A stretch of 64,000 bases of DNA from assembly GCF_022835695.1 (NCBI RefSeq), contig NZ_BQUV01000001.1, positions 1 through 64,000 of the forward strand. The letters run 5' to 3'. The DNA is from Bradyrhizobium sp. Ce-3 (lineage in GTDB: Bacteria; Pseudomonadota; Alphaproteobacteria; Rhizobiales; Xanthobacteraceae). This document shows, in pieces, positions 43,915 through 53,656 of the stretch (the stretch's first letter is position 1; each line of letters opens with the position of its first letter). Position numbers and translations under genes: made by a program. The notes below the pieces were generated by a model that was not told the origin of the DNA, made no database searches, and saw only the letters and a program-made list of their open reading frames with translations.

Positions 43915-44886
43915 TTACGAATCGTTTCTGTCGGCGGATGGATCGGGGCGCGCGACGCCCGGACGGCGCGAAGCCGCCAGCGTCTCGGACGGCGCCTCCC
44001 CGAACTGCGACCGGTAGCTCCGCGAAAAATCGCTGAGGTGCCAGAACCCATAGGCGAGCGCGCAGGCCTTGACGCTGGGAGCACCGGCGAGCAGTTGCTG
44101 GCGCACCAGCCAGAGCCGGCGCAGCCGCAGATAGCGATGCAGGCTGACGCCCCGGTAGCGCTGGATCGCATCGTGCAGCGTGCGCACCGACACGCCGATC
44201 TGCCTGGCCAGTTCGCCGCTGTAGATCGGGTGCGCCACGTCGCCGGCCAGAATGGCGCGGGCGTCGTTGAAGACCTTGAACTGGCGCGTGGTGTTGGCCC
44301 GCGTCGCCCACTTGGCCGCCACGATCTCGGCGAACGCATGGTCGATCGCCGCGAGCAGCGTCTCCTTGATCGACGCTCCGGTGGCGAACTCCGCGATCGT
44401 CGCCTGATCCGACGTGACGAGCAGAACCTGCCTCACCACGTCACGCAGCCGATCCTGCGCGCGTTGAGAAATCTCGTGAATGCTGAAATGCAGGCCGGGG
44501 TTCGGCCAGCCGCGGTCGACGATCTCGGGCGTGAACATCACCGAGACATATTGGCGGGGCGTCTCCTCCACGGACGTATAGAACGCGCCGCCGCCGCCAA
44601 GCACGATCACCGCACGATCGCGCTCGACGCCGTTGAACCGCATCGGAACGCCGTCATCCATCGTGAAGCCGACCGCGGTGGTATGCGGCGCAAGCTGCGC
44701 GTCGACGATCCGCGGAAAGGACTGCGTGTAGTTGAGCTCGCATCCCGGCAAACCCAGAATGACCTGCTCGGCCGAAATCTTCCGCGCAAGCGGCGTGAAA
44801 TCAACATCCAGACTTCGGATCGAACTCCGGAATGCATCGACATCGTCAAAACGGAAGACTCTCGGCACCAGCAATGGCGCCGTCAA
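43915..44886 (-). CDS. AraC family transcriptional regulator
   Basis: A 323-aa regulator with an N-terminal ligand or sensor domain (about 1-210) resembling the AraC_binding_2/cupin-like type (GFTMDDGVPMRFNGVERDRA) and a C-terminal pair of helix-turn-helix motifs: LARQIGVSVRTLHDAIQRY and ACALAYGFWHLSDFSRSYRS with QFGEAPSE. It probably activates transcription in response to a small molecule. Its target is unknown; the closest genes are the PilZ gene downstream and the divergent DUF2336 gene. Confidence 0.9.
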   Translation of the reverse strand: MTAPLLVPRVFRFDDVDAFRSSIRSLDVDFTPLARKISAEQVILGLPGCELNYTQSFPRIVDAQLAPHTTAVGFTMDDGVPMRFNGVERDRAVIVLGGGGAFYTSVEETPRQYVSVMFTPEIVDRGWPNPGLHFSIHEISQRAQDRLRDVVRQVLLVTSDQATIAEFATGASIKETLLAAIDHAFAEIVAAKWATRANTTRQFKVFNDARAILAGDVAHPIYSGELARQIGVSVRTLHDAIQRYRGVSLHRYLRLRRLWLVRQQLLAGAPSVKACALAYGFWHLSDFSRSYRSQFGEAPSETLAASRRPGVARPDPSADRNDS

Positions 44887-45198
44887 ATGACTGCTCCTGT
44901 GAAATGCTCTTGAAAAATCGCGCGCGGCGCTCCCCCTTGCGCGCCGGGTTCATCAACAACTTCCATGCACAAAATGCGAATCGTCCAATAAATTCAATCA
45001 GGGAAACTGCGGTCCGCACGCCGCACCGGACAACCTGGCAAAACAACGCTGCTGCCGAATTTCGATAGTCTTTGGCGGGATATCCACCGCTCGAACCGGC
45101 CCACTCCATCACTTTCTATACCCCTATTAAAGATTCGGGGAGCAGATTGGCAGCGGGAACAATGATGTTCCTCGTCGCGGAACATTTTAGGTACCGCA
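44887..45198. promoter_or_regulatory. Divergent AraC/DUF2336 promoter region with palindrome
   Basis: This 312-base gap is AT-richer than its surroundings and separates divergent genes. A perfect palindrome GGAACA-ATGA-TGTTCC lies at 45156-45171, and a further GGAACA half-site at 45179-45184, 15-28 bases before the DUF2336 start. This suggests a repressor site over the ribosome region. No other element could be assigned. Confidence 0.45.
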
Positions 45199-45972
45199 AT
45201 GACAGTCATTGCCTCGCCCGACCTTATTGCCAAGCTCGACCACGTCTTGAAAGCCGGTTCACCCGACCTCCGCACGCGCATGCTGCAGGAGGTGGCGGGG
45301 CTGTTTCTCGAAGACGCTCACCGCCTCAGCGCACACCATGTCGAGATGTTCGACGGCATCCTGGTTCGCCTGACCGAGAGCGTCGAGCTGCGGACCCTGA
45401 CCACGCTCAGCCGGTCGCTCGCCGACTTGCATCTGGTGCCGCGCGAACTCGCACGCCGCCTGGCCAACCATGACGACGCCGACGTCGCGGCGCCGATCCT
45501 GAAAAAATGCGAGAGCATTCCCGATGCCGACCTGATCGACATCGCCTGGATGCGGGCCGAGGGACATCTCTGCGCGATCGCAGGGCGCAAGCAGGTCAAC
45601 GCGGAGCTCGCGGACATTCTTTTGATGCGCGGCGACAGCAATGTGCTTCGCGTCCTCGCGCGCAATCCCGGTGCGGAGATGACCGGCCCCAGCCTTGCCA
45701 TGATCGTCGATGCCGCCGAGCGCGACGGCGATATCGCCGACGCGTTGATCTCGCGCCGCGACCTGCCTCAGCGCGTCCTTGCCGACCTCGTGATGCGATC
45801 CACGCCGCGCCAGCAAGCCCGGCTGCTCAAGATCGCGCGGCCCGAACTTCGCGACACGATCCGCGCCGCCATCGATGCCGGCGCGGCCCGCGCCTCCGCA
45901 AACCTGCCAGCCACGATCGACGATGCGGAGGCGCGGGCCACGGTGGCGGCAAAGCGCTCTCAGGCGATGTGA
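45199..45972 (+). CDS. DUF2336 family protein
   Basis: A 257-aa all-helical protein matching DUF2336, an alphaproteobacterial family of HEAT-like repeats. Successive helices read LTTLSRSLADLHLVPRELAR, DVAAPILKKCESIPDADLID, ADILLMRGDSNVLRVLARNP and ISRRDLPQRVLADLVMRS. Several members are linked to c-di-GMP or stress regulation, but no mechanism is established. A PilZ gene begins 8 bases downstream, supporting a shared signalling role. Confidence 0.85.
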   Translation: MTVIASPDLIAKLDHVLKAGSPDLRTRMLQEVAGLFLEDAHRLSAHHVEMFDGILVRLTESVELRTLTTLSRSLADLHLVPRELARRLANHDDADVAAPILKKCESIPDADLIDIAWMRAEGHLCAIAGRKQVNAELADILLMRGDSNVLRVLARNPGAEMTGPSLAMIVDAAERDGDIADALISRRDLPQRVLADLVMRSTPRQQARLLKIARPELRDTIRAAIDAGAARASANLPATIDDAEARATVAAKRSQAM

Positions 45973-45980
45973 GTAGCGCA

Positions 45981-46283
45981 ATGACATATGGTGACCGCAG
46001 GGCGGAGCGCGTCAAGCTCGAGACGCGCCATCCAGTCAATCTCATGGGCGTCGACGGCACGTGGCGGCGCAGCTGCATCCTGCTCGACGTCTCGCAGAGC
46101 GGCGCCCGGCTCGAGGTCGACGGCACGCTCGACGTGCTGAAGGCCCAGGAGTTCTTCCTGGTGTTGTCCTCGGGGGGCCTGGCGTTCCGCCGCTGCGAGC
46201 TGGTGCGCGTCGACGGCGCCGAGATCGGCGTGAGATTCATCGAAGAGAGACGGCGAAAGGGACGCCCCGTCATTCCCAAATGA
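45981..46283 (+). CDS. PilZ domain protein
   Basis: A 100-aa single PilZ domain. It starts TYGDRRAERVKLETRHPVNL (the R-rich box that contacts c-di-GMP), continues ILLDVSQSGARLEV (the DxSxxG motif) and ends ELVRVDGAEIGVRFIEERR. All signature residues are present, so it probably binds c-di-GMP. The ATG at 45981 is 8 bases after the DUF2336 stop, so both genes are likely co-transcribed. Confidence 0.88.
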   Translation: MTYGDRRAERVKLETRHPVNLMGVDGTWRRSCILLDVSQSGARLEVDGTLDVLKAQEFFLVLSSGGLAFRRCELVRVDGAEIGVRFIEERRRKGRPVIPK

Positions 46284-46327
46284 AGTGAGGATTGGCGGAG
46301 ACCGGCTTGTGAGGAAAGATCGACGAC

Positions 46328-46519
46328 ATGATCGTGCAGAGAGCGATAGACATCGAGGTGTCGACCACCTCCGCCGTGCCATTGCGCGGGACCATTGAAA
46401 TCAACTGCGCCGGCACCGTCGCGACGTTCGCGATCGACGAGGAGCTCGCCCATCGCCTGTGCGCCGACCTGGAACGGTTCCTGACCCAGGTTCCGCGCCG
46501 GACCCGCGCAGCGCGGTGA
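46328..46519 (+). CDS. Small conserved hypothetical protein
   Basis: A 63-aa protein, MIVQRAIDIEVSTTSAVPLR, then TIEINCAGTVATFAIDEELA and LERFLTQVPRRTRAAR. It has a strand-strand-helix layout and a basic C-terminus. AGGAAAG precedes the ATG. It lies 44 bases after the PilZ gene on the same strand. I do not recognise a family. Confidence 0.6.
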   Translation: MIVQRAIDIEVSTTSAVPLRGTIEINCAGTVATFAIDEELAHRLCADLERFLTQVPRRTRAAR

Positions 46520-46543
46520 CGTCGCGCGGCCGGCTGCCGCGCC

Positions 46544-47419
46544 CTACTCCCGCTTGAAGCGATAGTCGAAGCGATCGCCGTCCGCCGTGATCAGGCCGAC
46601 CGTCGGGTTCGGGAAATGGATCGGCAGGATCAGCGTGTCGGTCCCCGCGACCGAGCCGAAGAATTTCCGCCGCGAGACCGCCGATTGCTTCGGGTCCCAA
46701 TCGGGCTTGGCCGACCATTCCGGCTCGCGGCACTGGATCGCGTGGTGCATCAGGTCGCCGGCGACCACCGCGCGCTGCCCCTTGGAGAAGATGTTGACGC
46801 AGCAATGGCAGGGCGAATGGCCCGGCGTCGGCGTCAGCGTCACGGTGTCGTCGAGCGCATAGTCGTCGTCGACCAACAGCGCCTGCCCGGCCTCGACGAT
46901 CGGCAGGCAATTGTCGCGAAACACCGTGCCGGGCGGATTGGCGCCCTTGGCGTTCTCGGCCTCCCAGGCCGCATACTCGCCCTTGTGGAACACGTATTTC
47001 GCGTTCGGGAAGGTCGGTACCCAGCGCCCGTCGCGCAACGTGGTGTTCCAGCCGGTGTGGTCGATATGCAGATGGGTGCAGAACACGTAGTCGATCTGCT
47101 CATAGGAGATGCCGAGCGCGAACAGCTCGTTGCGCCAGCGTTCCTTGCCCGGGAAGTCGAACGGCGGCGGGTGGCCCTTGTCCTCGCCGGTGCAGGTGTC
47201 GACCAGGATGGTGTAGCGCGGCGTCCGCACCACGAAGGTCTGGTAGGTGATCACCATCATGCCGCGCGCGGCGTCGAAGACCTCGGGCTCCATCGTCTTC
47301 AAATGATGCTTGAACACATCGTCATTATAGGTCGGGAAGAAATCCTGCGGCCGCCGCCACGGCCCCTCGCGCTCGATCACCGCATCGATCGTGATATCGC
47401 CGATCCTGATCTGCTTCAT
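46544..47419 (-). CDS. MBL-fold metallo-hydrolase
   Basis: A 291-aa beta-lactamase-fold hydrolase with the zinc motif FCTHLHIDHTGW (HxHxDH), a further metal His in PTPGHSPCHCC and Asp/His in VVAGDLMHHAI. Similar proteins include AHL lactonase-like and other hydrolases; the substrate is unknown. I chose the ATG at 47419 (GGGAG upstream) over the in-frame 47542 start, which overlaps the divergent hydrolase. Confidence 0.9.
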   Translation of the reverse strand: MKQIRIGDITIDAVIEREGPWRRPQDFFPTYNDDVFKHHLKTMEPEVFDAARGMMVITYQTFVVRTPRYTILVDTCTGEDKGHPPPFDFPGKERWRNELFALGISYEQIDYVFCTHLHIDHTGWNTTLRDGRWVPTFPNAKYVFHKGEYAAWEAENAKGANPPGTVFRDNCLPIVEAGQALLVDDDYALDDTVTLTPTPGHSPCHCCVNIFSKGQRAVVAGDLMHHAIQCREPEWSAKPDWDPKQSAVSRRKFFGSVAGTDTLILPIHFPNPTVGLITADGDRFDYRFKRE

Positions 47420-47528
47420 GCCGTTTCGCTCCCGGTTTTTTGCGAAGCGTAACGGGCGGCACCCGGCCCCACAAGCCGAGCGCCGCGCAGCGCCCCATGC
47501 CGCTTTGCATTGCTGGCGGGAAACGGTG

Positions 47529-48440
47529 ATGCCGCAATTCATCCGGAATGTTGCTGATGCTGTCGGGATGACCCATCACGCGATTCCGGTTGCCCTGCTG
47601 ATGCTGACGACATTGCCGACGGCGGCGGCCGCCGCACCCGACACCGTTTTCTTTCCGAGCGCCGACGGCAAGACCGAGATCGTCGGTTATCTGTTCAGGC
47701 CGCAGACGCCGGGCCCGCACCCCGCGATCGTGCTGCTGCACGGCCGCGGCGGGCCCTATTCGATCAACGTCAACAAGGACTGCACGCTGGTGTCGCGCGC
47801 CCATCCGTCCGCGGCCTGCAACGCAGGCGGCCTGTCCAGGCGGCACGCGATGTGGGGACAATATTGGGCCGACCACGGCTACCTCGCGCTGCTGCCCGAC
47901 AGTTTTGGGCCGCGCGGCAAGGCGCACGGCTTCGGCCGCTTCACCCATGACGATCCCGATCGCGCCGACGTCAACGAGAAGACCGTGCGGCCGCTCGACG
48001 CCGAGGGCGCGCTGGGCTGGCTGCGCAGCCGGAAGGATGTCCGCGGTGATCGCGTCTTTCTGCAGGGATGGTCGAACGGCGGCAGTACCGCGCTGAACGT
48101 GATGCAACGGCAAGGCACGGCAAGCTCGGGCTATCGCGCCGCGCTGGTGTTCTATCCGGGCTGCGGGCCGGCCGCCCTGCTGGCGCAGACGCTGACGACG
48201 ATCGCGCCGATCACGATGTTGCTCGGCTCCGACGACGAGGAAGTGTCGCCCGCGCGATGCCAGGATGTCGCCCGCCGCTCGATCGCGGCCGGGAGCAAGA
48301 TCGATGTCGTGGTCTATCCCGGTGCGACCCACGATTTCGACGATCCCGGCCGCAAGCGCCAGACGGTCCCCGCCAACAGCGCTGCGCTCCGGGATGCGAT
48401 GGTGCGAGCGATTGCCGCAGTCGAGAGCGTGCAGGATTGA
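47529..48440 (+). CDS. Secreted dienelactone hydrolase family protein
   Basis: A 303-aa alpha/beta hydrolase with an N-terminal hydrophobic signal (HAIPVALLMLTTLPTAAAAA). It has IVLLHGRGGPYSI near the oxyanion hole, the nucleophile elbow LQGWSNGGSTAL, acid in LLGSDDEEVSP and the catalytic His in YPGATHDFDDPG. It resembles the broken hydrolase at 41715-42387. The start could also be ATG 47568, which begins directly at the signal; both are in frame. Confidence 0.88.
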   Translation: MPQFIRNVADAVGMTHHAIPVALLMLTTLPTAAAAAPDTVFFPSADGKTEIVGYLFRPQTPGPHPAIVLLHGRGGPYSINVNKDCTLVSRAHPSAACNAGGLSRRHAMWGQYWADHGYLALLPDSFGPRGKAHGFGRFTHDDPDRADVNEKTVRPLDAEGALGWLRSRKDVRGDRVFLQGWSNGGSTALNVMQRQGTASSGYRAALVFYPGCGPAALLAQTLTTIAPITMLLGSDDEEVSPARCQDVARRSIAAGSKIDVVVYPGATHDFDDPGRKRQTVPANSAALRDAMVRAIAAVESVQD

Positions 48441-48539
48441 GCCGCCGCAAATCGCCGGTCGGTAATCCGGCGCCTTCCGTCATCTCTCCGTCATAGAAAT
48501 CATGCGACTGAAGCGGCTCGTCGCATCGAGGACAATGCT

Positions 48540-49168
48540 ATGAACGCTCCACACCTGCCCCGCCCCAAGCTTGCCGAAACCGTCATCGAGCCGACGGTCA
48601 AGCTGCGCGAGGTGAAGGTCGGACGTTGCTGCGAAGTGCTCGGCGACACCGCGATCGAATACACCGAGCTTGGCGATTACTCCTACCTCGGCAGCGGCTG
48701 CATGGTCGCCGACGCCGTGATCGGCCGCTTCTGCGCGATCGCGGCGCAGGTCCGGATCGGCGCGCCCAATCACCCGGTCGAGCGCCCCTCGCAGCATCGC
48801 TTCACCTACTGCCCGGAATATTACTCGGCCACAGCCGAGCGCGATCACGGCTTCTTCAGCGAGCGCCGCGCGGACCGCGTCGTGATCGGCAACGACGTCT
48901 GGATCGGCCATGGCGTGATCGTGCTGCCCGGCGTCACCGTGGGAGACGGCGCGGTGCTGGCGGCCGGCGCGGTGGTCTCGCGCGACGTCGCGCCCTACAC
49001 CATCGTCGGCGGTGTCCCGGCGCGGCCGATCAAGGAGCGCTTCAACCGCAAGATCGCGGCCGAGCTGTCAGAGATCGCCTGGTGGAACTGGCCGGCCGAG
49101 ACCATCTGGGAGCGCCTCGCCGAATTCCAGTCCGGCGACGTCGAGGCGTTTTGCGCGCGGTGGCGCAG

Positions 49169-49172
<4 letters not shown>
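48540..49172 (+). CDS. Hexapeptide-repeat acetyltransferase, phosphonate-gene type
   Basis: A 210-aa left-handed beta-helix transferase. Repeats are seen in LGDYSYLGSGCMVADAVIGR, FCAIAAQVRIGAPNHPVERP, VVIGNDVWIGHGVIVLPGVT and GAVLAAGAVVSRDVAPYTIVGG. The pattern with NHPVERPSQHRFTY resembles the hexapeptide transferases found in phosphonate (phn) operons, but no phn gene is in the window, so the acceptor is uncertain. The stop codon overlaps that of the converging ABC-F gene by the palindrome CTAG. Confidence 0.87.
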
Positions 49173-50791
<1,619 letters not shown>

Positions 50792-50952
50792 GCTCTAATA
50801 CTGGGGAATTAAGGGGTTGCGGCCTCTTATTCGATCTGGGACGTCGGTGGAAGCCCATTCCGTGGGTTTCGCTCCGCGCGTCAATGCATGCCACGATCCC
50901 TGCCAATCGAATATGACAGGAAATCCTTCCGCGGCTGGTTTTGGGGCGTCAC

Positions 50953-51396
50953 ATGCAAGTCTGGTTTCTCTATCTGCTCGCGCTTGGCGCCGGCATTGCG
51001 GTAGCCGTTCAGCAGGTCCTGAACGGCAATCTGCGCTCCGCCCTGAACTCGCCGGCCTGGGCCGGGCTCGTCAGCTATCTCGGCGGCCTCGTGACGATGG
51101 CGGTCGTGCTGGTCGCGACCCGGGAGCCGGTGCCGTCCTGGAAGCTGGTATCGGCCGTGCCTTGGTGGGCCTGGAGCGGCGGCGTCCTCGGCGGCGTCTT
51201 CATCCTGCTGATGATCCTGCTGCTGCCGTCGCTCGGCGCCGCGACGCTGCTGGCGCTGGTGGTCGCGGGTCAGATGATCGCGGGCATCGCGATGGACCAT
51301 TTCGGCATGTTCGGGCTGGCGCAGCACCCGGTATCGATGTCACGGCTGGCCGGCATCGCGCTGATCATCGGCGGCGTGCTCCTGATCAAGGATTGA
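50953..51396 (+). CDS. YdcZ/DUF606 family small DMT transporter
   Basis: A 147-aa inner-membrane protein of four to five hydrophobic helices, MQVWFLYLLALGAGIAVAVQ, NSPAWAGLVSYLGGLVTMAV, GGVFILLMILLLPSLGAATL and AGIALIIGGVLLIKD. It matches the YdcZ family (half-size DMT proteins, often acting as dimers). The ATG at 50953 has GGGG upstream. A dispersed repeat lies 23 bases after the stop. Confidence 0.88.
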   Translation: MQVWFLYLLALGAGIAVAVQQVLNGNLRSALNSPAWAGLVSYLGGLVTMAVVLVATREPVPSWKLVSAVPWWAWSGGVLGGVFILLMILLLPSLGAATLLALVVAGQMIAGIAMDHFGMFGLAQHPVSMSRLAGIALIIGGVLLIKD

Positions 51397-51419
51397 GGAG
51401 GCGACCGCGCGCTCTGTTT

Positions 51420-51468
51420 GAGCATACTCTTCTCGGAAAACCGCTTCGCACTTTTCCGGAGCATGCTC
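51420..51468. repeat. Family-F palindromic repeat
   Basis: GAGCAT ... CGGAAAA ... TTTTCCG ... ATGCTC: nested inverted arms (51420-51425 with 51463-51468, and CGGAAAA with TTTTCCG). The layout is that of a widespread Bradyrhizobium intergenic repeat. It ends on the first base of the stop codon of the GrlR-like gene. Confidence 0.7.
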
Positions 51469-52172
51469 TAGGCGCGGCGCATCAGCCGCAATTCAGCCGA
51501 CAGCCGAAGGCTGCGCTTGCCGGCCAATGCGATGCCTTCCAGCTCGGCGCCGTCCTCGCTGCACGAGCCGGCGAAGCCGATGCCGACCTCATAGCCGCCG
51601 AACACCGGATAGGCGCCCTTCGCCGGCGTATGCTCCTGGTTGACGATCTCGCCGCGCCAGCGGCCGTCCGCGGCTGAATAGGAGCCGAGATAATAGAAGA
51701 ACGCATCGCCGCCGAGGATACGGCCGTCCATCAGCAGCATCACCCCGCTGAGGCCGGCATCGACACCGTCGAGCGCACGGAGCTGGATCGCGTAGAGCCC
51801 GTTGACGATGCCGCCCCGCCCGACCTCTCCGCGCGGCGGCAAGGCCTCGTCGTCGAGCGGCGCCAGATTGGCCCAGAACACGCCATCCGGCATGGCGTCC
51901 GCTTTGCCCTCGAGCAGGATGGTCGAGCCCTCGGTCCGGCCGCGCACCTTGATGACGGCGACGTCGGCGCCCATCAGCGGCTTGAAGTCGGGATCGTCGT
52001 TGTGACGCTCGGTGATCACCTCGGCGATGATCTCGCCCTTCGTCACCTGATAGGTGCCGAGATGGGCGAAGGCAGAATTGCCCCCCATCATCTTGCCGTC
52101 GTGCAGGCACATGATGCTGCGGCCGAATGCGCCGCTGATGCCGTACTCGACCTTGTAGAGTCCGTTGAGCAC
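51468..52172 (-). CDS. Tandem GrlR-like domain protein (copy 1)
   Basis: A 234-aa protein with two copies of a GrlR-like beta-barrel domain, the family named for the negative regulator of the LEE type III secretion system. Lobe 1 begins LNGLYKVEYGISGAFGRSIM with KMMGGNSAFAHLGTY; lobe 2 begins VNGLYAIQLRALDGVDAGLS with RILGGDAFFYYLGSY. I chose the GTG at 52172 because it aligns exactly with the start of the paralogue at 61113 and gives equal 234-aa lengths. No type III genes are nearby, so the role is unknown; it may regulate a transcription factor by binding it. Confidence 0.8.
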   Translation of the reverse strand: MLNGLYKVEYGISGAFGRSIMCLHDGKMMGGNSAFAHLGTYQVTKGEIIAEVITERHNDDPDFKPLMGADVAVIKVRGRTEGSTILLEGKADAMPDGVFWANLAPLDDEALPPRGEVGRGGIVNGLYAIQLRALDGVDAGLSGVMLLMDGRILGGDAFFYYLGSYSAADGRWRGEIVNQEHTPAKGAYPVFGGYEVGIGFAGSCSEDGAELEGIALAGKRSLRLSAELRLMRRA

Positions 52173-52458
52173 GCAAAAATCCAATAAATAAAATTGATTC
52201 TGTTCGCGACATAGCACCGGGCCGAAACCCGCACCATTGGGTCTTTTGGCGCAGGCAAGCCCGCAATGTCCTGATATGGACAGCAGCCGATTCGTCGCTT
52301 AGCTGTAGGCACCGCCCGCATTGTGCTGAGTCACGCGGGATCTACACGCCCTGTTCACTTCTCTCCAGTTCATTGTGTCCAAGCATTTGCGCATTCCGCC
52401 AATGGTCGCGCGGCCGCATCCGGCCTCGACCCTGGCGAGGGGCTTCGAGGAGCATCAC

Positions 52459-53550
52459 ATGACCAATCGTCTTCGGCTGGCCGCGACGCTGGCGCTGCTG
52501 CTCGGCAGTGCTGTTGCTGCGTCGGCCCAGTCGCTGCCCGACTACATGGCACCGATCTCGGGCAAGACCTCGTCGACGCCGGCCGACGTCGCCACCAAGG
52601 ACGTGCTCGCGCTCAACACCGGCATGTTCGAGCTCTATGGCGATGCGGCGCGGATCTTCCAGAAGAACATCCTCGACAAGCACCCGGTGATCCTAGGCCT
52701 GTTCTCCGGCGCCGGCGGCCGCCTGATCCTGTACCGGCCGGGCAAGCCGCCGACCGAGGCGCCGCAGGTGCCGATCGTCTACCAGCTGCTCAAGTCGGTC
52801 GGCCACAGCACGATGGCGCTGGCCGAAGTGGTCGGTCCCTACGTCAACAATCCCGACGACAAGGCGTGGCGCGGCTCGATGCAGGCCTATCGCAGCCGGA
52901 TGCAGTCGGCGCTCGACGGGCTCGATGCCACGCCGATGCAGGCGGACTGGCGCGACAACAACCGCGCCATCCTCAAGAACAACATCGCCTTCATGGATGA
53001 ATGCCTCACCGCCGGCGCGATCCCCTTCGCGACGCTCGAGGCATTCGGCAAGAAGCAGGCGCCGCTGCTCGCCAAGAACGTCGCCTGGGCCGCGCAGACC
53101 CAGGTCGCGCACTGGATGACCGTCATGGCCGACTGGAAGACCCAGCTCGGCCCAGACTGGGACAAGACCTATGGCGCGAGCAACACGATCTATGTGGCGC
53201 GGCAGAACAACGTGATCTTCAGCGTGCTGGCGCAGTTCTTCGGGCCTGACGCGATCAACAGCCGCCTGATGCTGATCGAGACGATCTCGTTCACCACGAC
53301 GCCCTCGGACATGCTGGAATCGCTGACCCGGATCATCGCCGACCGCTCGGTGGGCGCGCTGTTCTTCGGCAGCTATCATTTGATGGACTATGAGCTGATG
53401 GGGGGCGACGCGCGCGAGGCGATCATCGCCGAGACCAAGAAGCGTGGCATGACGACCTTCCTGCCGCCGCTGGTGCCGTTCGGTTCCAAGCAGTGGCCGA
53501 CGTTGATCACGCCAGGTCCGGGACCGGCCACCATCGCCGACCTCAAGTGA
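52459..53550 (+). CDS. Secreted hypothetical protein
   Basis: A 363-aa protein with a signal peptide (LRLAATLALLLGSAVAASAQ) and a mainly helical mature part. It has repeated MFELYGDAARIFQKNILDKH and Trp/Gln-rich segments (VAWAAQTQVAHWMTVMADWK), and no Cys pair or known catalytic motif. The ATG at 52459 has GAGGAG upstream. I do not recognise a family. It lies 106 bases before the molybdenum hydroxylase operon on the same strand and could belong to the same physiological unit. The gap before it (52173-52458) holds nothing recognisable. Confidence 0.8.
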   Translation: MTNRLRLAATLALLLGSAVAASAQSLPDYMAPISGKTSSTPADVATKDVLALNTGMFELYGDAARIFQKNILDKHPVILGLFSGAGGRLILYRPGKPPTEAPQVPIVYQLLKSVGHSTMALAEVVGPYVNNPDDKAWRGSMQAYRSRMQSALDGLDATPMQADWRDNNRAILKNNIAFMDECLTAGAIPFATLEAFGKKQAPLLAKNVAWAAQTQVAHWMTVMADWKTQLGPDWDKTYGASNTIYVARQNNVIFSVLAQFFGPDAINSRLMLIETISFTTTPSDMLESLTRIIADRSVGALFFGSYHLMDYELMGGDAREAIIAETKKRGMTTFLPPLVPFGSKQWPTLITPGPGPATIADLK

Positions 53551-53656
53551 GGCAACTACGACCTATTGCGGCATTGCGATTGCACCCGCCTTGCCGCAAC
53601 ACTATAGCGTGTATTTTGCCAGTTCATAAACTGCGGCGCGATATGCCGCCGAAGCG

